NCBI GenBank assembly: GCA_910589415.1
Contig: OU342637.1
Coordinates: forward strand, 27,744,162-27,808,161
DNA: 64,000 bases
Reading direction: 5' to 3'
From: Malachius bipustulatus
Lineage: Eukaryota > Arthropoda > Insecta > Coleoptera > Melyridae
Below the pieces are notes generated by a model. The model saw only the letters and a program-made list of their open reading frames with translations. It had not been told where the DNA came from and ran no database searches. The translations under genes and the position numbers were made by a program. Shown here piece after piece: positions 33,225-45,553 of this stretch. Numbering within the stretch: the stretch's first letter is position 1; each line of letters opens with the position of its first letter.

Positions 33225-35992
33225 CCCAACTAACAATTTTATATTTTATAAATGCTGTAAGAATGTTAATAAAACAAAATTTATAAAACAGCTTTATTCC
33301 TGAGAACATTTCTAAAACGTCTATACAGCAGTTATAAACGCAAATTGGGCGCAGGTTTATAAAACATATTGGCTTTTTAACTTGTTCTATAAGGTCAGCG
33401 TAGCACTAATATCGGATAGTTATGTAAACGTCTACTCAAGCCTTAAGAAACAAAGTCAAACATCTTTATAAAACTGTTTTATAAAGGTTATACCTATTAC
33501 CACTATGCAATGGTTATAAAATAAAGAGAACATTTTCAAGCAACAGTTTTATAACTTACTTCCAAGTTACATATTTGTTTTATTAGTGTGGTGGATCACT
33601 GCAAGCATAAAATATATTTGTTTCATAGGTGCTAAACAATTCCTTTACTATTAGGTAGAGTGTATAATATATCCTTAAAGAAACTAAAATGCTACGACTG
33701 GGTATTTTAATGAAAACGGGATGTTGTATAGCTACTCACTTTCGTACTTACAAGTCAAATTATCGTGGCTCCTAAGATCTCCTAAAAGTCAATTTTACTT
33801 GCGAAGTAAACTTTATTGTGGAATATATAGTATATATGTGGTAATATTTCAACGCGCCACAGTTAAAATTGATATTAGAAATATTAAAAATTTATAAAAA
33901 AAAAAAAAAAAAAAATCATGATAATTAAATAATAGGTACGTGTAAACTTTTTTTTTAAGAATATACTTCAACTGATATGTTTTTTATTGTTAAAAGGTGG
34001 TAACTACTGACTCAAAATTACACATAATTCAACAATGGCGCCTGTTCATAGGTGCTTAATTCTGTATCCAATATGGCTGGTACCTAATAAAACAATTTTG
34101 TATCTAAAGTCGACCTTATATGGCAAGAAAGCAGAATTAGTGACTTTTATAAAACAATATAGTTACGACATTCAACATATCCAAAATACAGGACCGTATT
34201 CGATGTTTATCAAACAATAATAATGATACCTATTATGTATGTTATTATTATTATTTTTAAATTACCCAACAGAAACATACAATTTCCAGTTACAGCGACC
34301 AGTTAAAGCACAATTGAAATCCAAATAAATAGCACAATACACAAAAACAGTATTATATTATATATCAGGTTGTTGATGAATAGGTGGTACTTGGGAAGTA
34401 CCGGCGTTCATACTACTTGAAGTGCCATTGCAGTAAAATGTTTATCATTAAAATTATAATATTACTTTAAATATAATATTATAATAATGAAATGCCGTTA
34501 AAGGATTTATAAAAAATTATTCGATTATTATTAACTGTGTAAATTTAATTTCTATTTGCTCACGCCATATTAAGCGACACTAGGGAAGAACGGCAACTTT
34601 GAATTGCAAAATATGAGTAAAATCGCGTATTTAAATATCCCACCATAGAAAAATAATAATACGGTTCTGCAATTGCCCTCTCCATAAGATGCTGTGTTCA
34701 AAATACGTTGTTGTGCATAATACAGTTGGTATGCAAGTCTTACCGAACAAATTTGTTGTATAACATTGGCTTGTATGACAGTTACAGAACAAATCTGTTT
34801 TATAACACTGAACTGGAGTCAAGTACAGAATACATTTGTTTTATAATCCTGTTCTCGGTGACCATTAGAAAATATAAGGCAAACAGGTTGCCAGTTAAAT
34901 AATATACAGAAGAAATCTGTTTTATAACACTGAACTGCGTGACAATACAGAACAAATTTGTTTTATAAGCCTGTTCTTGGTGACCATTAAAGAATTATGA
35001 TATTTGCAAAATTGATTTTAGTTTTATAACAGTAATGTTTCAGCAGTTATAAAATAGATTTGTTTTATTATAATGTGAAAGTATATCTTTAGAGAACAAT
35101 TTTATTCCCTTCTGAATCTGATAGGTAGTTGAATATCTAATTCTTCGGTGCATTCTAACTTTACAAGCCAGTCATTATTTGCTAAACTATTCGCTTCTGT
35201 TTCGTTTTCTGTCCTGAGACTAGACCAGTTGTTATTGAGTACAAAATGTCCTTCGCTTACAACCATTTCATTGCTTTTTCCAACAATTTTGTTTGTCTGT
35301 AAGCCTGAATGATCATCAGAGACAGCAGGAACCCTTTCGCCACTGCGTTTTATTTTTTCCAGCGACTAAAATATCCGACATTTTATTTGATTTTTGTAAG
35401 AATAAGCACCCTTGATCTTTTGAACAGGCACACATATATTAGACTTTTATTTATTTCTTTTTTTTTTATAAGTAGTTATCCTTTACAGGGTTATTTTATT
35501 TCATAACAGTTTTATTATTATTTCCTTTTTGCAGGTTCTTTAGTTGGTATATAACAGTTATATTTCGGCTTCTATTATGACAAATTTGCTGCGATAACAA
35601 AATTGCATTGTAAGATCACTTATATAACAGTTTCATAAGAACACAACGTCAATTGTATAAAGCAATTATGTAACCGAGCTTTCATTTTATGTTTTAAACA
35701 CTGCTAAATAACTCCTATAAATCAGTTTCGTTTTATAATAATTTATATCCTATAACGATAGTCGCATAAACGTTTATAAAACAGTTTTATATTTATTTTA
35801 TAAGGTGTTTTATAATTTAGCACTAAGAACGTTCTAAGCATTGTCTAAGAAAACAATTTTGTTCCCAAGAGCAAAATGATTTCCCTCACAGCTTAAATAC
35901 AACAAAATTATATTCTTGAAGCCGCAATATAATAATTATAAAACAAATCAGTTCTTTTATGAATATTTTATACAGCAAAATTGTTAGTTGGG
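33225..35992. mobile_element. 2.77-kb DNA transposon rich in TTATAA motifs
   Basis: Ends are perfect 16-bp inverted repeats (CCCAACTAACAATTTT at 33225, complement ending at 35992). The body holds more than twenty TTATAA hexamers, mostly as (T)TTTATAA(C/A)A in both orientations, spread from end to end. These look like subterminal and internal transposase-binding repeats. No transposase ORF longer than about 65 codons exists. A flanking target duplication is not clear (AGAG to the left, AGAC to the right). The superfamily is not assigned. Confidence 0.78.
34700..34995 (+). repeat. ~120-bp tandem units inside the TTATAA-rich transposon
   Basis: The word ACAGAA(G/C)AAATCTGTTTTAT followed by AACACTGAACTG, then AAATTTGTTTTATAA and CCTGTTCTTGGTGACCATTA, occurs twice about 123 bp apart. 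A partial earlier unit begins near 34740. The half-unit of about 60 bp is also visible. Confidence 0.75.
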
Positions 35993-36263
35993 AGACCAAT
36001 TAGAACTCCTATTGGAGGCGTTTTTTTGGAATACTCAACCTGTATACCTATCACAAAAATCAACAGAAAGAGCACTTTGACAAAAAAAAGAAGACTCCAC
36101 AAATATGTACAATGGGAAACTCATACAGGGCTGCAATTTTCAACCTTTTTTGAAAAGATGAGTAGATTGAAAACAAAAAATTGAACAAAATCAACACATT
36201 CATTGTACAGAAGTTAAGCAAAAGCTACGAATTTTGAACCTTTGGAAATCCAGTCATAAAGTT
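35993..36263. other. Spacer, repeat-like text
   Basis: About 36100-36150 (ATGTACAATGGGAAACTCAT...GGGCTGCAATTTTCAACC) resembles 33165-33215, just outside the other end of the TTATAA-rich element. The transposon may thus have landed in an older repeat. No gene was seen. Confidence 0.45.
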
Positions 36264-36640
36264 TACAGGGTGTTTCAGGGGGAAAAGGAAATATCAAAAG
36301 GGGCAATAGTATGGATCATTACAAGTATAAAAGTTCATATAAACATGTCATAAAATATCTCGGTTTCAAGATAGAGGGTGTTAAAATTTAGAGAAAAAAA
36401 TGTCTCAATATTCCTTTTTGACATATTGGTGAAATTTAGCAGTGTAAATGTGGAGCTCCTTCAGCCACAAGTAGATCAAAATTATTAACACCAGTGGCGT
36501 CCAGGGGGTCACCTTTATCAATATCATTGCAAATAAAAATGTACATTTAAGACACATGTTTATATAAACTTTTTTGCTTGTAATGACCCATACTAGTGCC
36601 CCCTTAAATATTTCCCTTTCCTCTCGAAACACCCTTTATA
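36264..36640. mobile_element. MITE with ~90-bp inverted repeats
   Basis: The left end TACAGGGTGTTTCAGGGGG and right end CTCTCGAAACACCCTTTATA are inverted. Matching inner words are GTATGGATCATTACAAG against CTTGTAATGACCCATAC, and TATATAAAC around ACATGT. Non-coding; TACAGGGTG-type terminus. Confidence 0.8.
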
Positions 36641-37067
36641 GGTCTCTTTAAATAATATATTTTGTGTAGGAATTACTCATACTACACCTTGAAATAAATC
36701 AATATAATCTGCTAGAAATGATTTAACCATGCAACATGAATAAAATTATTTCCAAACAAATTTTCCAGGATAGTACCTAGACCTATTGCTCATAATAGGC
36801 GTTTCTACAATTATGTATTGTTCTTCTATATAAACAGCGAACGATAACATTTTTTTCTATAAAGATTAGGTCTCTTACTACAATTGTAAAAAAAACGAAC
36901 GATTCCAGTAACCTTTCTCGCATAATCGCAATTCCGCAATCGTTATTGAACATTCGGTACTTTTCTGAAAACAAAAGGAACAACAAAAACAAAAGCGAAC
37001 GTGAAACTAACAACGGGATAGCGATTGCGGATGTGATTAATAGGATATTTGCAACTACGGGGGCTCG

Positions 37068-37077
37068 TATATATAAG
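37068..37077 (+). promoter_or_regulatory. TATA box of the secreted Pro/Ala-rich gene
   Basis: TATATATAAG stands 89 bp before the ATG at 37166. The expected start would be near 37097, where a TCAG initiator-like word occurs. The intervening sequence would be a 5' UTR of about 70 nt. Confidence 0.55.
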
Positions 37078-37165
37078 CGGCATGTCAAACCTGATCAGGG
37101 ACCACTCGAACTGAAGTTTCGGTTTGACAGGTTTATTGGGGCGGCTAATCAAGAACGCCGAGATA

Positions 37166-39350
37166 ATGACGTCACTGTCAGTAAAAGTCCTCTTTATGAC
37201 GGCAATCATAGCAGGAGTCGTGCAGGAGAATTCTGCAATCTTCTTCGATTGGGTAAGTTGGCAATATTCAAAGTTCAGTCACATTTTTTGTTGTTCTTCC
37301 AAGAACTATGTTACTCTTATTAGCGTACAAACAATAAATAACTAGGGGAGTAAATAATAATTATCAATAAGGAATTGCACTACTTTTGGTATAATTTTTC
37401 TTAAATTTAATTTTTTAGTAGGTACTCATTCCAGTACCGACTGCAAATCTTGCCTAAAGAGGCAAGAACAGTTCTGGCTGACTATATTCTGGTCATTATA
37501 GCCTAAAAAGTGATTAAGGGTAAGACTCAGGAGAGATTTTCATTTTATTAAAGTATAATCCTAAATAAAAACTGATCCTCCTTGTATGCTAACTCCGGGC
37601 ATGAAAGAACACTTTATATATTATATACTTTCCTATGAGCTGATTTTTTTCGATCTCATTCCACCTAAAGTCGCTTTCCGGAGACTCGTGAGACTCTTTA
37701 GTAAAATTTGAACAGTAATGTAAGCAAGATACCCACCTAATCTTCTTTATTTCAGTGTTCATGCTCATTTGCATCTGTCCTGCAGCGGGTTTTCGGGGTA
37801 TATGATTTTTAGCAGAGTTCATTCCTCAGTAATTTATCACACCTCATCAGCTAGTTACTATTGGATATCCTCAAAAATTAGGAACATTATTAACTGTATA
37901 CACCACAACAGCTTCTCCCGTTTGATCCCACCTAGAACAAGGCATGGCAGAAATACACGTAGAGCCGCAATAGCTCATCCAGAGCAGGTTCAGTTCGTAA
38001 CACTTCATTACACCTCGTAGTTACACCTCGTATCACCTTATTTCAGACTTCTTTCATGTATAGAACCGCATCCCTTTAAAATCGCATTCCAAGCAAAGTG
38101 TTTCCTGCATGAGGAATACAACCTGCGACGATTCAAAAGGTGATTGTGAATCGATATTTCCGCTCATGCACCACTCCCAGAGCGTGCAAGAGGAGCTATT
38201 ATTAGGATACCCAGTAAAAATAGCCATCCTCCACAAAACGTGAGAGATAATGTTAAATTTTTTTGCTTTTACTAAATTTATAAACCACTCTCGGAGATCC
38301 AATGTAAAGGGAAGTCCAACTTCGCTGGATTTGAAACTCTATTGTTTCTTTTTCCTGGTTACATGTTTCGGCGCTTAGGCCATCATCAGACCGAGTCAAA
38401 AAATATAAGAAGGAAACGGTAGACGGTTTGACCAAGTTGAATACCCATACTTCATTGATTTTCTTACCAGATTTTGTATTAGTCTGATGATAGCCCAAAA
38501 GCCGAAACATAATATAACGTCGAAGGAGAAGAAAATTGGGTCTCAAATTTTTCGTTAGACTTTCATTCCATGCAGTAGTGTAGACACTACTTAGAAGCTT
38601 GACGTTCTCTATATGAAGCCGTTCCAAAAACAAGTTTTCAAAATTGTAGGAAGTAACCTCTCTAAGTAAAAATTGTAGCGCCTAAACTTGTTGATGAATT
38701 TCTCATTTATTTTGAGCACGCATCAGATCTTATATTTATCTGATACCTTTGTCTTTTTATGTAACTAAAAAAAATTATTACGCTCAACTAAATATCTAAA
38801 AAAAATATTTTTTGATAAGCTCGGCTACGACTGTGAAGACTGCACTGAAGAAGACGACTATCCGTGGTCTTTTTGTAACCTTTTCTGCGAGGATGATGAT
38901 TGTGAAGACGATAATGAAAGACCCCAAAAGCCGTCTCTTCCGGACATACCTAAGCCAGAAATACCGGAACTTCCAAATTCGCCGGAAATACCAAGTGTAC
39001 CCAAGCCTGATCTTCCTGTTAATGTCACCGTTGATCATGTTAATAAAGTGACTCCTGCAGCCAATGCTACTTCATCTGCTGCAGTCAATGCCACTTCAGA
39101 ACCTGCGAACAACGCAAGTGCAGCTCGTCCTGCTGCTCCTCCTGCTACTGCTCCTGCTGCTGCTCCTGCTGTTCCTGCTGCTGCCCCTGCTGCGGTTCCT
39201 GCTGTTCCTGCTGCTGCTCTTGGTCCTGCTGCTCCTGCTGCTGCTCCTGCTGCTCCTGCTGCTGGTCCTGCTACTGGTCCTGCTGCTGCTCCTGCTCCTG
39301 ATGCTCCTGCTCCTGCTGCTGTTCCTGCAGCTCCTTCTGCAGGAGGTTAA
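37166..39350 (+). CDS. Predicted secreted acidic, Pro/Ala-rich glycoprotein (two exons)
   Basis: Exon 1 (37166-37252, 29 codons) codes a signal peptide: MTSLSVKVLFMTAIIAGVV followed by QENSA, ending at a phase-0 GTAAGT donor. Exon 2 (38820-39350) begins after an AG at 38818-38819, also phase 0. It codes about 176 residues in three parts: an acidic head with five Cys (CEDC, then FC, FC, DC); a linker of Pro-x-Ile/Leu-Pro steps (PDIPKPEIPELP); and an Ala/Pro-rich tail, opened by four Asn-x-Ser/Thr sites (NVT, NAT, NAT, NAS). The tail is built from repeated GCTCCTGCT-like codons. I do not recognise the family. It may be a mucin-like, cuticular or salivary protein (inference). The exon 2 acceptor has only a short pyrimidine tract, and additional exons in the 1.57-kb intron are possible. 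Confidence 0.6.
38355..38515. repeat. Inverted repeat in the intron of the Pro/Ala-rich gene
   Basis: TGTTTCGGCGCTTAGGCCAT (38361) with CATCAGAC, and its inverted partner GTCTGATGATAGCCC...GCCGAAACA (about 38481-38509). The pair encloses about 90 bp. Probable transposon remnant; the - strand ORF across it is not credible. Confidence 0.6.
39118..39340 (+). repeat. CCTGCTGCT/GCTCCTGCT coding repeat
   Basis: Imperfect GCT/CCT codon repeats in frame with the Pro/Ala tail. The other two frames read as poly-Leu/Phe and other low-complexity text. A long open frame in those is a by-product of the repeat. Confidence 0.85.
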
Positions 39351-41544
39351 TGCGGCTATATCTTCATAATTCTAGTACCTACGACTAGATTTTTTCAACT
39401 ATTAAAATATTACAAATTTTATGAACACAGATTAAAATAAGTCAAAAAATCTTGATAAACATGGGTCCGCAAATTGACGGTTTTTGAGATACCGAGGATT
39501 TTTTTCCATTTTGTATACCTACAATTCTTTAATCATAGGTAGGTAGGTACAAACAAACGGTAGAAACTTGTGGAAATAATGAAACAGTATATTAGGTAAT
39601 AAGCTGTAATAAAAAAAAAAAATTTCACAAGATATTATTCTTTTTTGATTTATTTGGAATTTGCAAAAACACCTGCATTGCTCATCACTTAATGTAATAA
39701 ATGCAAGTCTTTGTAACTTTGGATTCGTTCATAAGTTTCTATCATTTGTTCGTAGGTACTTAATAAAAAATTAACGATTAAAGAAAAATTATTTCCCCGT
39801 ATCTTCGAAACCGTTAATTTGCTGATCCATTTTTTTTATCAAAATTTGTTACAATTTTTAACTTTTTTGGGTAATACTATGCCCGCTCCAAGCATTCAAT
39901 TTTTTTTAACACCCTATATAGGTTTTTTGTTACGATGATCTGAATATTATAATACTTTTTGATGTAATTGTGTCTAAGTTTGTCTAAGTCTGTTGTTTAA
40001 CTTTTGTCTTTAAATAAATTCCTGCAATTCCGTTTATTTGTAAGACTGTAATGTACATTTTGTACCTACTGGCTAAATGCCAGCGACCCGTAGACAACCG
40101 CACTGCGCGCGTCGCATAAGTGAGTGATGGTGGCTTTTAGTTCGGTTAGTCGACGGCGGTGCAGACGCGCCTGGCAGCAGCCCTCGAGTTTCGTCGACCT
40201 CGATTGTCGAATTTCGATCTTGAACGCCGATACCTGAGATTTCATTTGCAATTGTGTAATTCTTTTCACCTTGGGAAGTCGCTGAAGGCGGACCTATTTC
40301 TGAACACCGGTCGCTAATTCACCATAATGGCGTCGTGAATAATTCTCGTAAAATACCGCAGACATCATCCACGTTTTTGGCTTGCTTTTTTCTACCGGCT
40401 TGATTTTCCCGACCAGTGCGATTTTGTTTCCGACCAGCTTGATTTTCGACCAGCCATATTGGAGGCCATTATTTTTCTTCATTCGTAACACACCTGGACT
40501 ACCGGAGCTCTGCCGCTTTCAACATCCTAGCCCGACCATATACCAGTAGCTAGCAGCCGAACCGGTAAAGTTCCTGTACCCCCGGCTGAAAAACCTCCAT
40601 CTTCCAGCGGCAGAGAACTCCTGAAGAGAAGTGCCTTCGCTGATCCATTTTATCAGACCAAGTCATTCTGCTGAACTCCACACTCTTGTCGTATTATTAA
40701 TTGTTAACCACGCTCAAGAGTTCCATTGTGATAGTAATAACTGTGATTTTTTTTAATAAACAGTACCTGTTGTTCTGCTGACCTGCTTGTTACTGTGAAC
40801 TCTCTTAGATTAGCCACTTAACCCACGACCCTTGTTGTCTTCTATTTGTCTCATGCTCCCAACGGTTATTTTTCCCCTCTAAGGGTAAAATAAATCGTTT
40901 CAAGACATCAGTTTAGTCAGGATTTGAATTGGGGATTGATATTGTAACGTTCTTACTCTTTATTGTTTCAAATTAAAAGTCTTGCAGTTGCTTATAATTA
41001 GTCTTCATTTAAATTAGTCACAACAATGACAATATTGTCGCAATCACTGAACTACCCTTTTCATCTTTTCCTCTGTTGTGGTCCAACCTCAAGTTAAGTA
41101 GCTACTGCCACGGCACTTTTATATACATTCCGGACGTGGATTTTAGACAGCTCTGGACATTTCACTAGTGGCTCCAGTCGCAGAATGTTATTCTGTCACG
41201 ACACAGCCATGAGCTTTCAAATAAGCAGGGAATTATTCTGACATTCTGTATTAGAATAATGACATTCCTGTCTAGCAACATTAGCTTGGAATGTAAACAA
41301 ATTAATATGAATCCAGATTACTTCGCCAGGGTTCCTTTATTACAATATTTTTACCAGGCTCGTATAAGCTGTCAGATTTATATAAAAAAACCTTCTTGCG
41401 CATCAATCGCAGAAATAGTGTATTTTTATGCGATTCAATAATAAATATTTTCTTCCTATTTTTTTTTTATAATGATTTTAATGAAAAATAATCCGATTTT
41501 TTTTTGGGAAAACTCCACCTACCTACAAAAAAAAAAAAGAATGA
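39351..41544. other. No clear gene; possible decayed LTR-like segment at 40.06-40.95 kb
   Basis: After the Pro/Ala-rich gene the sequence is AT-rich with AATAAATT (about 40012) as a possible polyadenylation signal. From about 40060 to 40960 base composition is clearly higher in GC. It contains AATAAACAG and a Lys/Arg-rich - strand ORF (40269-40066) that could be a gag-like fragment. I cannot confirm LTR ends. The remainder shows nothing recognisable. Confidence 0.4.
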
Positions 41545-41621
41545 TCCTCTCGTGGATGCGAACCCGCTCCAACAGTTAGCTAGTCAAGGATGTAACAAAC
41601 TGAGCCACACGGTGCGTTTCG
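41545..41621 (-). ncRNA. tRNA-like sequence or SINE head (A and B boxes)
   Basis: On the - strand the text GTGTGGCTCAGTTTGTTAC fits an RNA polymerase III A box. GCGGGTTCGCATCC, about 40 bp on, fits a B box. Arms do not pair well enough for a real tRNA (the T stem fails at three positions). The CAC/GTG ends and the flanking oligo-A run (41527-41538) suggest a tRNA-derived SINE fragment rather than a functional tRNA. Confidence 0.4.
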
Positions 41622-42565
41622 AATTTGTAGTGATGATGGGGTAGATATATGTAGTACGTCAGGTACCTACATCTACTCATTTTATTTTTTAAACTGGTCA
41701 TATCTTAGTTATTAAAAAACCAATTTGAATACTTTTTTCACCTGCATGTAGGTGATTTAATTGTCGTTGCGATTGCTCTTCTAATTTTCAGAACCATTCA
41801 TAATTGAATGTGAAAAAAAATAAAAAAGAAATTGGGAACCATTTCATCGATTTAATAATTTTATATAAGTGTAAGCTAATTTTGCACAAGCGAAAAACTT
41901 TTTTATCTTTCGTTTAAAGTGCTACATTAATCGAGGCGAATTGAATCTAAGACATCAAATTATATGTTAAAGCAAAAAAAAATGGAAGATTTCGGTTCAA
42001 CTTCTTCAAAAATGGACTCATAAACGGTTATAGAATTGACACATTTTCACCCTTTTTCCTACCCACGACACTGGCTTATTAATGGAAAATATGCTTATTT
42101 TATTGCATTAACTCAAATTTCCAATAATTTTCTTCAAATCCTGTTAATTTGATTTCAAAGTTTTTTTGCCATCTTGCTCATACAATGGTTCAAAAAATTG
42201 TCAATTTTCCGTTAATGTTCAAAAAATTCAAATGGCTGCCATTTTGAAACGGCTCGGCCGATTTTGCTCAAGTGCAATACCAGACCACTCCTTGTGGACA
42301 TCTTACTCTCACAAAAATTTCAGCCCCCTAGATTGAAAACTGCGGCCAGAAACCGTGCCTCAAGGACCGGATTTGGGGAACTTTGAAAGGACACCCTGTA
42401 GAAGTAACGTGACTTTTGGATTTTTTTTCAACGAAAATCTAAAGTCATTCCCAAGCTTTACAAGAATCCAAAATTTCGTTCACTAATCTTGAAAGATAAA
42501 GCTACAGGAGCGTTTTTAAAATCGAAAAATCGTGATTTTGGAGAAATAAATAAATATATATATAA

Positions 42566-42601
<36 letters not shown>

Positions 42602-43907
42602 CGTGGGCAGGTGAATTTTGGAAAACCACTTTTTCGTGATCTGGGGGTCATGATCGGTGGACATTTGATGAGATTGGGTGATTTTAGAAAAGTGATGTCG
42701 TCCTCAATAGTGTATTTTTTTGTTAAAAAATACACTAAAAAGTGAATTGAATAAATTATTATAGATTCACTGATTGTGTGTTAAAATAAGCCAAACAAGA
42801 AGAAAGTATACAAAAAAATACAAAAAAAAATCATAGAAACGAATTATTCATATTCGTAAAACTGCCAATAGTTCATTAAAGCCAAAGATTCGTGAGGTTT
42901 ATTAAAGTGAGCAAGGAAAATATGATAATCAACTCTATTTATGTTCTTCACTATATTTTAAATTTATCCTGAACGGATCCTACGCACCAACCTCTTAGCT
43001 ACTACTTGCAAGTAGGTAGTCTCATTATTTAAATTTTCAATAGTTCGTTAAAGACTGGGTTGGGCTTTCTTTTCAGTTACTCCCCTCCTATGTGTTCTTG
43101 TTTAATCTGCGTAAGTAGTGAATTATTATCGTTAAATATGATCGGTGCAGGGTAATTATCATAAAATAGGTACCAAAAATTAACACCAAAATGAACAGGA
43201 GCATAATCGTATTGGAACCTTATTTTGTCTTGAGGCATATTGTTGTGTCCATCATTCGTAAAAGAGGTGCTGAAGATGGAATTACTTCTTCATGTAAAAA
43301 AATAAAATAAACCTCATCAAAAAGACCGAGTTTTTCTATTCAGTCAATTATATCATCTAATAATTGTCTAACAATTTTTTTTATTTAATTGCATTGAGAG
43401 AGAAGAGAAAAATCGATCCATGGGTTGCTATCTAATAAAGACCATGATGACGTCACAACTCAAAATTTTATTAAAAAAATATTCTTCTGAAATTAAATCG
43501 AACTATTTCAGGATTTTGATGATGACTGCGTATTCGTTACCTAATCATCTTTATATTTGCTTTGACTATTCTGAAGAGTAAGGGAAATTGTAGGTAACTC
43601 TACGATGTCAATAATACATTTTTCTATCTACTATCTACCTACCTATTGATAATCCTAATGGTTATTCCGATTCACCTTACATAAAAAATACAGGCAACAA
43701 TTTACCTTCTCTATTCTAGTTCTAGCGTCTTTCTAAAGTCAGACTCGCTTTTCTACCGATTAAGTCATCAAATGAACACCTACCCCGTCAGCTGTTCATC
43801 AACTTCCACCACCCCCGCGATCAAATCTCTTCTCTTTGCCGGCGAAGTGGTACTCAGCCGGCCGGCAGTAGCCGTCCGGCTAGAAAACAGAGCTGTCCGG
43901 TGTGACG
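41622..43907. other. Repeat-bearing spacer upstream of Kal1
   Basis: About 42241-42510 is a copy of the dispersed block also present in the Gr array near 4905-5150 (CCCCTAGATTGAAAACTGCG, AAAATTTCGTTC). A TA-rich microsatellite runs 42545-42602. About 43740-43907 is GC-richer and is the likely promoter or 5' UTR of the gene that follows; no TATA box was seen. No other gene was recognised. Confidence 0.55.
42545..42602. repeat. TA microsatellite
   Basis: Alternating TA with a few interrupting AAA units, creating spurious IYIYIY frames on the - strand. Confidence 0.95.
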
Positions 43908-45511
43908 ATGTCCAAGTTCGGCGTTGTGTTGGTGTGCTGTGCGATCTTCGCATTTCGCGGATCCCCAGGACTTCGGTTGCAGGCCCGCTACCACCAGCAT
44001 AATCCCCTTGTGGTCACTAGGTGCGAGGCGAGCTGCTGGACCGAGACCAACAAGAAGCAAGTTAGTAGATCACACAAAAAATTACCATTTTCCAAATTTT
44101 CTAGAAAAAGTGTCATTTTTTTAGAGCCCTTATATTTTTTGAAAAAGTGTTCTACTTTACATTTATGGAGGATTTTATATTCCTTATAATTGGTGGAATT
44201 GGTTATTGAAACTATATAAAAGTTGGTTGTAAATTTGCATTTGCAGAAAATTTTCTTTGGGGTCGTAATGTTTTTGTCAGGGGTCGCAGTTGCAAGCCTG
44301 CTAAAAAAAAGGATCCCCGAACCTTAAGGAACCCCTGAGAATAATTCCATATCCCCAGACCCCCCGGTTTGATTTTATCGTTATCTGGACCACTATCTGG
44401 AAATAAATACACTTGGAGGGTAATTAACGTGTTTACAGGAAATGTATTATACTTTATTATTATACATTTTAGAGATTCTTAGAAGATTATTTACTTAAAA
44501 AAAGGTCGCATATTCATGAAGGTTAAAAACCACTGGTACTGGTCTAGGATAGCTTTTCTCAATCTCTGGTTACCAACCTCACAAAATCAAGTTTGGGAAG
44601 CCAGACCAAAGACATGGAGGCGGAATTGTGGTCAACAGCCACAATTTATGTGTGTTACCTACCATAACTCCTTAACTTTGACACGATATTTCTAAAAGTA
44701 CAACTAAGACTGACTTGAAACCTTGTAAGGGATAAATATAATAATTCGTCTCGGTCGTCCAAGACAGAAGCTATCCACAATTCTTTATTGAAAAAAACGC
44801 ATCATAAAAATACCCATACTCTTCTCTTCAGAGATACTTTTCAACATAGAAAAAAATTTCAAGAAGCTTGTTTGAACCTTTCATCGCGACTACTTAAGTC
44901 TCCTGTTTGTTAGTGATCAAGCTTTTGTGATGAGGATGAAGAATGATGCTTCAGATGATGCTTAAGATGATGAGAGAAAAGCTGCATTTCTGGGGACTTA
45001 TTGATGTAAAAGAGTCCAAGTTCATAGTTGAACGTTGATAAAAACATATTTTTTGGACCAGTTTCTTCCTGCGAGGATCCTTTTGTTGCACTTGATGTTA
45101 CTTCATCAAAGATTTTTGATGGGGGTGTTATATTGGTCCAAATTCGTCCAGGGAGGTCTCCCATTGGATGTTAAAGCTGCATGGGAGTGACTTGGTTGAC
45201 AATAGCGACTTCAACGTTTTTACATCTTTTTGAAGAGCGCGCTAGAAGAAATTTTTAAGCCAGCTAGAATGACAATTTTTTCAAGACGTGTGAAGTATAG
45301 CCTCAAGTTTGCGTAATTATAACGAGCTATAATTATTATTATTAAGGAAGTCTAGGACGAACATGCAACCTGTTTGTGAAAAAATTGGGTTTTATTGAGC
45401 TATAGTTAGCAAATTAAAAGCATCATGCTTACTCGTAATAACTGGCTGACATCAGAAATATCTCTCAACTAAAATCATGATCATAAATAGCATAAAATAA
45501 AAAAAAAAAAA

Positions 45512-45553
<42 letters not shown>

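Noticed and set aside
34700..34995. CRISPR-like regular repeats
   Set aside because: Repeats are long, diverged tandem units without unique spacers, in a eukaryotic transposon.
36946..37323. Overlapping ORFs around the promoter of the Pro/Ala-rich gene
   Set aside because: They run through the TATA box and the splice donor and have no features; the signal peptide frame is better supported.
37589..37822. 77-codon - strand ORF with a GT site after IKKIR
   Set aside because: Plausible-looking exon end but no partner exon or recognised family; it lies in the intron of the Pro/Ala-rich gene.
39064..39369. Long poly-leucine open frame
   Set aside because: Out-of-frame reading of the GCT/CCT codon repeat; the Pro/Ala frame continues upstream into a Cys-rich, spliceable exon, whereas this one does not.
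40066..40960. Possible solo LTR or gag fragment
   Set aside because: GC shift and AATAAA are suggestive, but no terminal TG...CA pair or target duplication could be established.
42458..42735. ORFs reading IYIYIY
   Set aside because: Translation of a TA microsatellite.
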